Source: Echinicola arenosa
GTDB lineage: Bacteria > Bacteroidota > Bacteroidia > Cytophagales > Cyclobacteriaceae
NCBI RefSeq assembly: GCF_014841125.1
Contig: NZ_JACYTQ010000005.1
Location: forward strand, 186,001 to 250,000
Length of the DNA stretch: 64,000 bases
Direction: 5' to 3'
Shown here: piece after piece, positions 63,833 to 64,000 of the stretch
Layout of the letters: every line of letters starts with the position of its first letter
Position numbering within the stretch: position 1 is the first letter of the stretch
The notes under the pieces: generated by a model
The model's input: the letters and a program-made list of their open reading frames with translations, nothing else
Databases searched by the model: none
Told to the model about the DNA's origin: nothing
Program-made: the position numbers and the translations under genes

Positions 63833-64000
63833 CAATTTTAATTTTTTATTTCAAAGAGCACACTAAAAAGCACCAAGTTTTTTATGCATGGACTTCCTAA
63901 GCAATAAACGCTGTGCGCGCAGTGCTATTTTTCTATTCAATGATTAATTAGGGATTGGTGATTAGTAGATAAGAACCTCGAATCACAATTATCTATTTTT

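Overview
The window looks like a chromosomal segment of a Bacteroidota bacterium of the Cytophagales type (Cyclobacteriaceae-like). The evidence is two SusC/SusD pairs, lipoproteins with short LxxC-type lipoboxes, MauE/DUF6520 genes, weak Shine-Dalgarno sites and many small two-hairpin intergenic repeats. No rRNA, tRNA, CRISPR array or complete insertion sequence was seen. The genus call is an inference.

Layout. (1) 1-6115, plus strand: end of an exopolysaccharide (EPS) locus, with two GT4 glycosyltransferases, an O-antigen polymerase/ligase-like protein, a beta-helix protein, a GT2 and a minimal phosphoglycosyl transferase that starts glycan assembly. (2) 6355-14443, minus: a glycan-uptake block of SusC, SusD-like and DUF1735 lipoprotein, then a GH43 glycosidase lipoprotein. 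(3) 14747-15292, plus: a 2H (2'-5' RNA ligase-like) phosphoesterase behind twin palindromes. (4) 15401-30563, minus: a Wzy-type EPS export locus with Wza, Wzc, Wzx, Wzy, GT4s, a WecG/TagA-type GT and a YjbH-like outer-membrane system split into two genes. (5) 31124-33294: small unknown Bacteroidota genes. (6) 33419-44421: a Crp-like regulator apparently fused to a degenerate terpene-cyclase-like domain, divergent from a truncated and an intact MauE/DoxX gene and a DUF6520 peptide gene. SusD, SusC and a TlpA-DUF3738 fusion follow on the minus strand, and the gaps are full of repeats. (7) 45184-49426, plus: an accessory island with an XRE regulator, a compact three-gene TIGR04255 module, a frameshifted STM3941-like gene and an orphan. 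Two 157-bp direct repeats flank the TIGR04255 and STM3941 genes. (8) 49974-63835, minus: a visibly AT-rich, strain-specific-looking EPS locus with fcl, gmd, a second Wzx, nitroreductase-like protein, pyruvyl transferase, GTs, acyltransferase, EpsG-type polymerase and beta-helix enzyme.

How it works together. Regions 1, 4 and 8 together encode initiation, GDP-fucose supply, repeat-unit assembly, flipping, polymerisation, tyrosine-kinase-controlled export and decoration of surface polysaccharide. Regions 2 and 6 encode TonB-dependent uptake. The strongest novelty candidates are the Crp/terpene-cyclase-like fusion, the TIGR04255 three-gene module between direct repeats, and the exported thiol-disulfide set (MauE, DUF6520, TlpA-DUF3738, SusC/D). 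All family assignments were made by reading motifs, without a database search.
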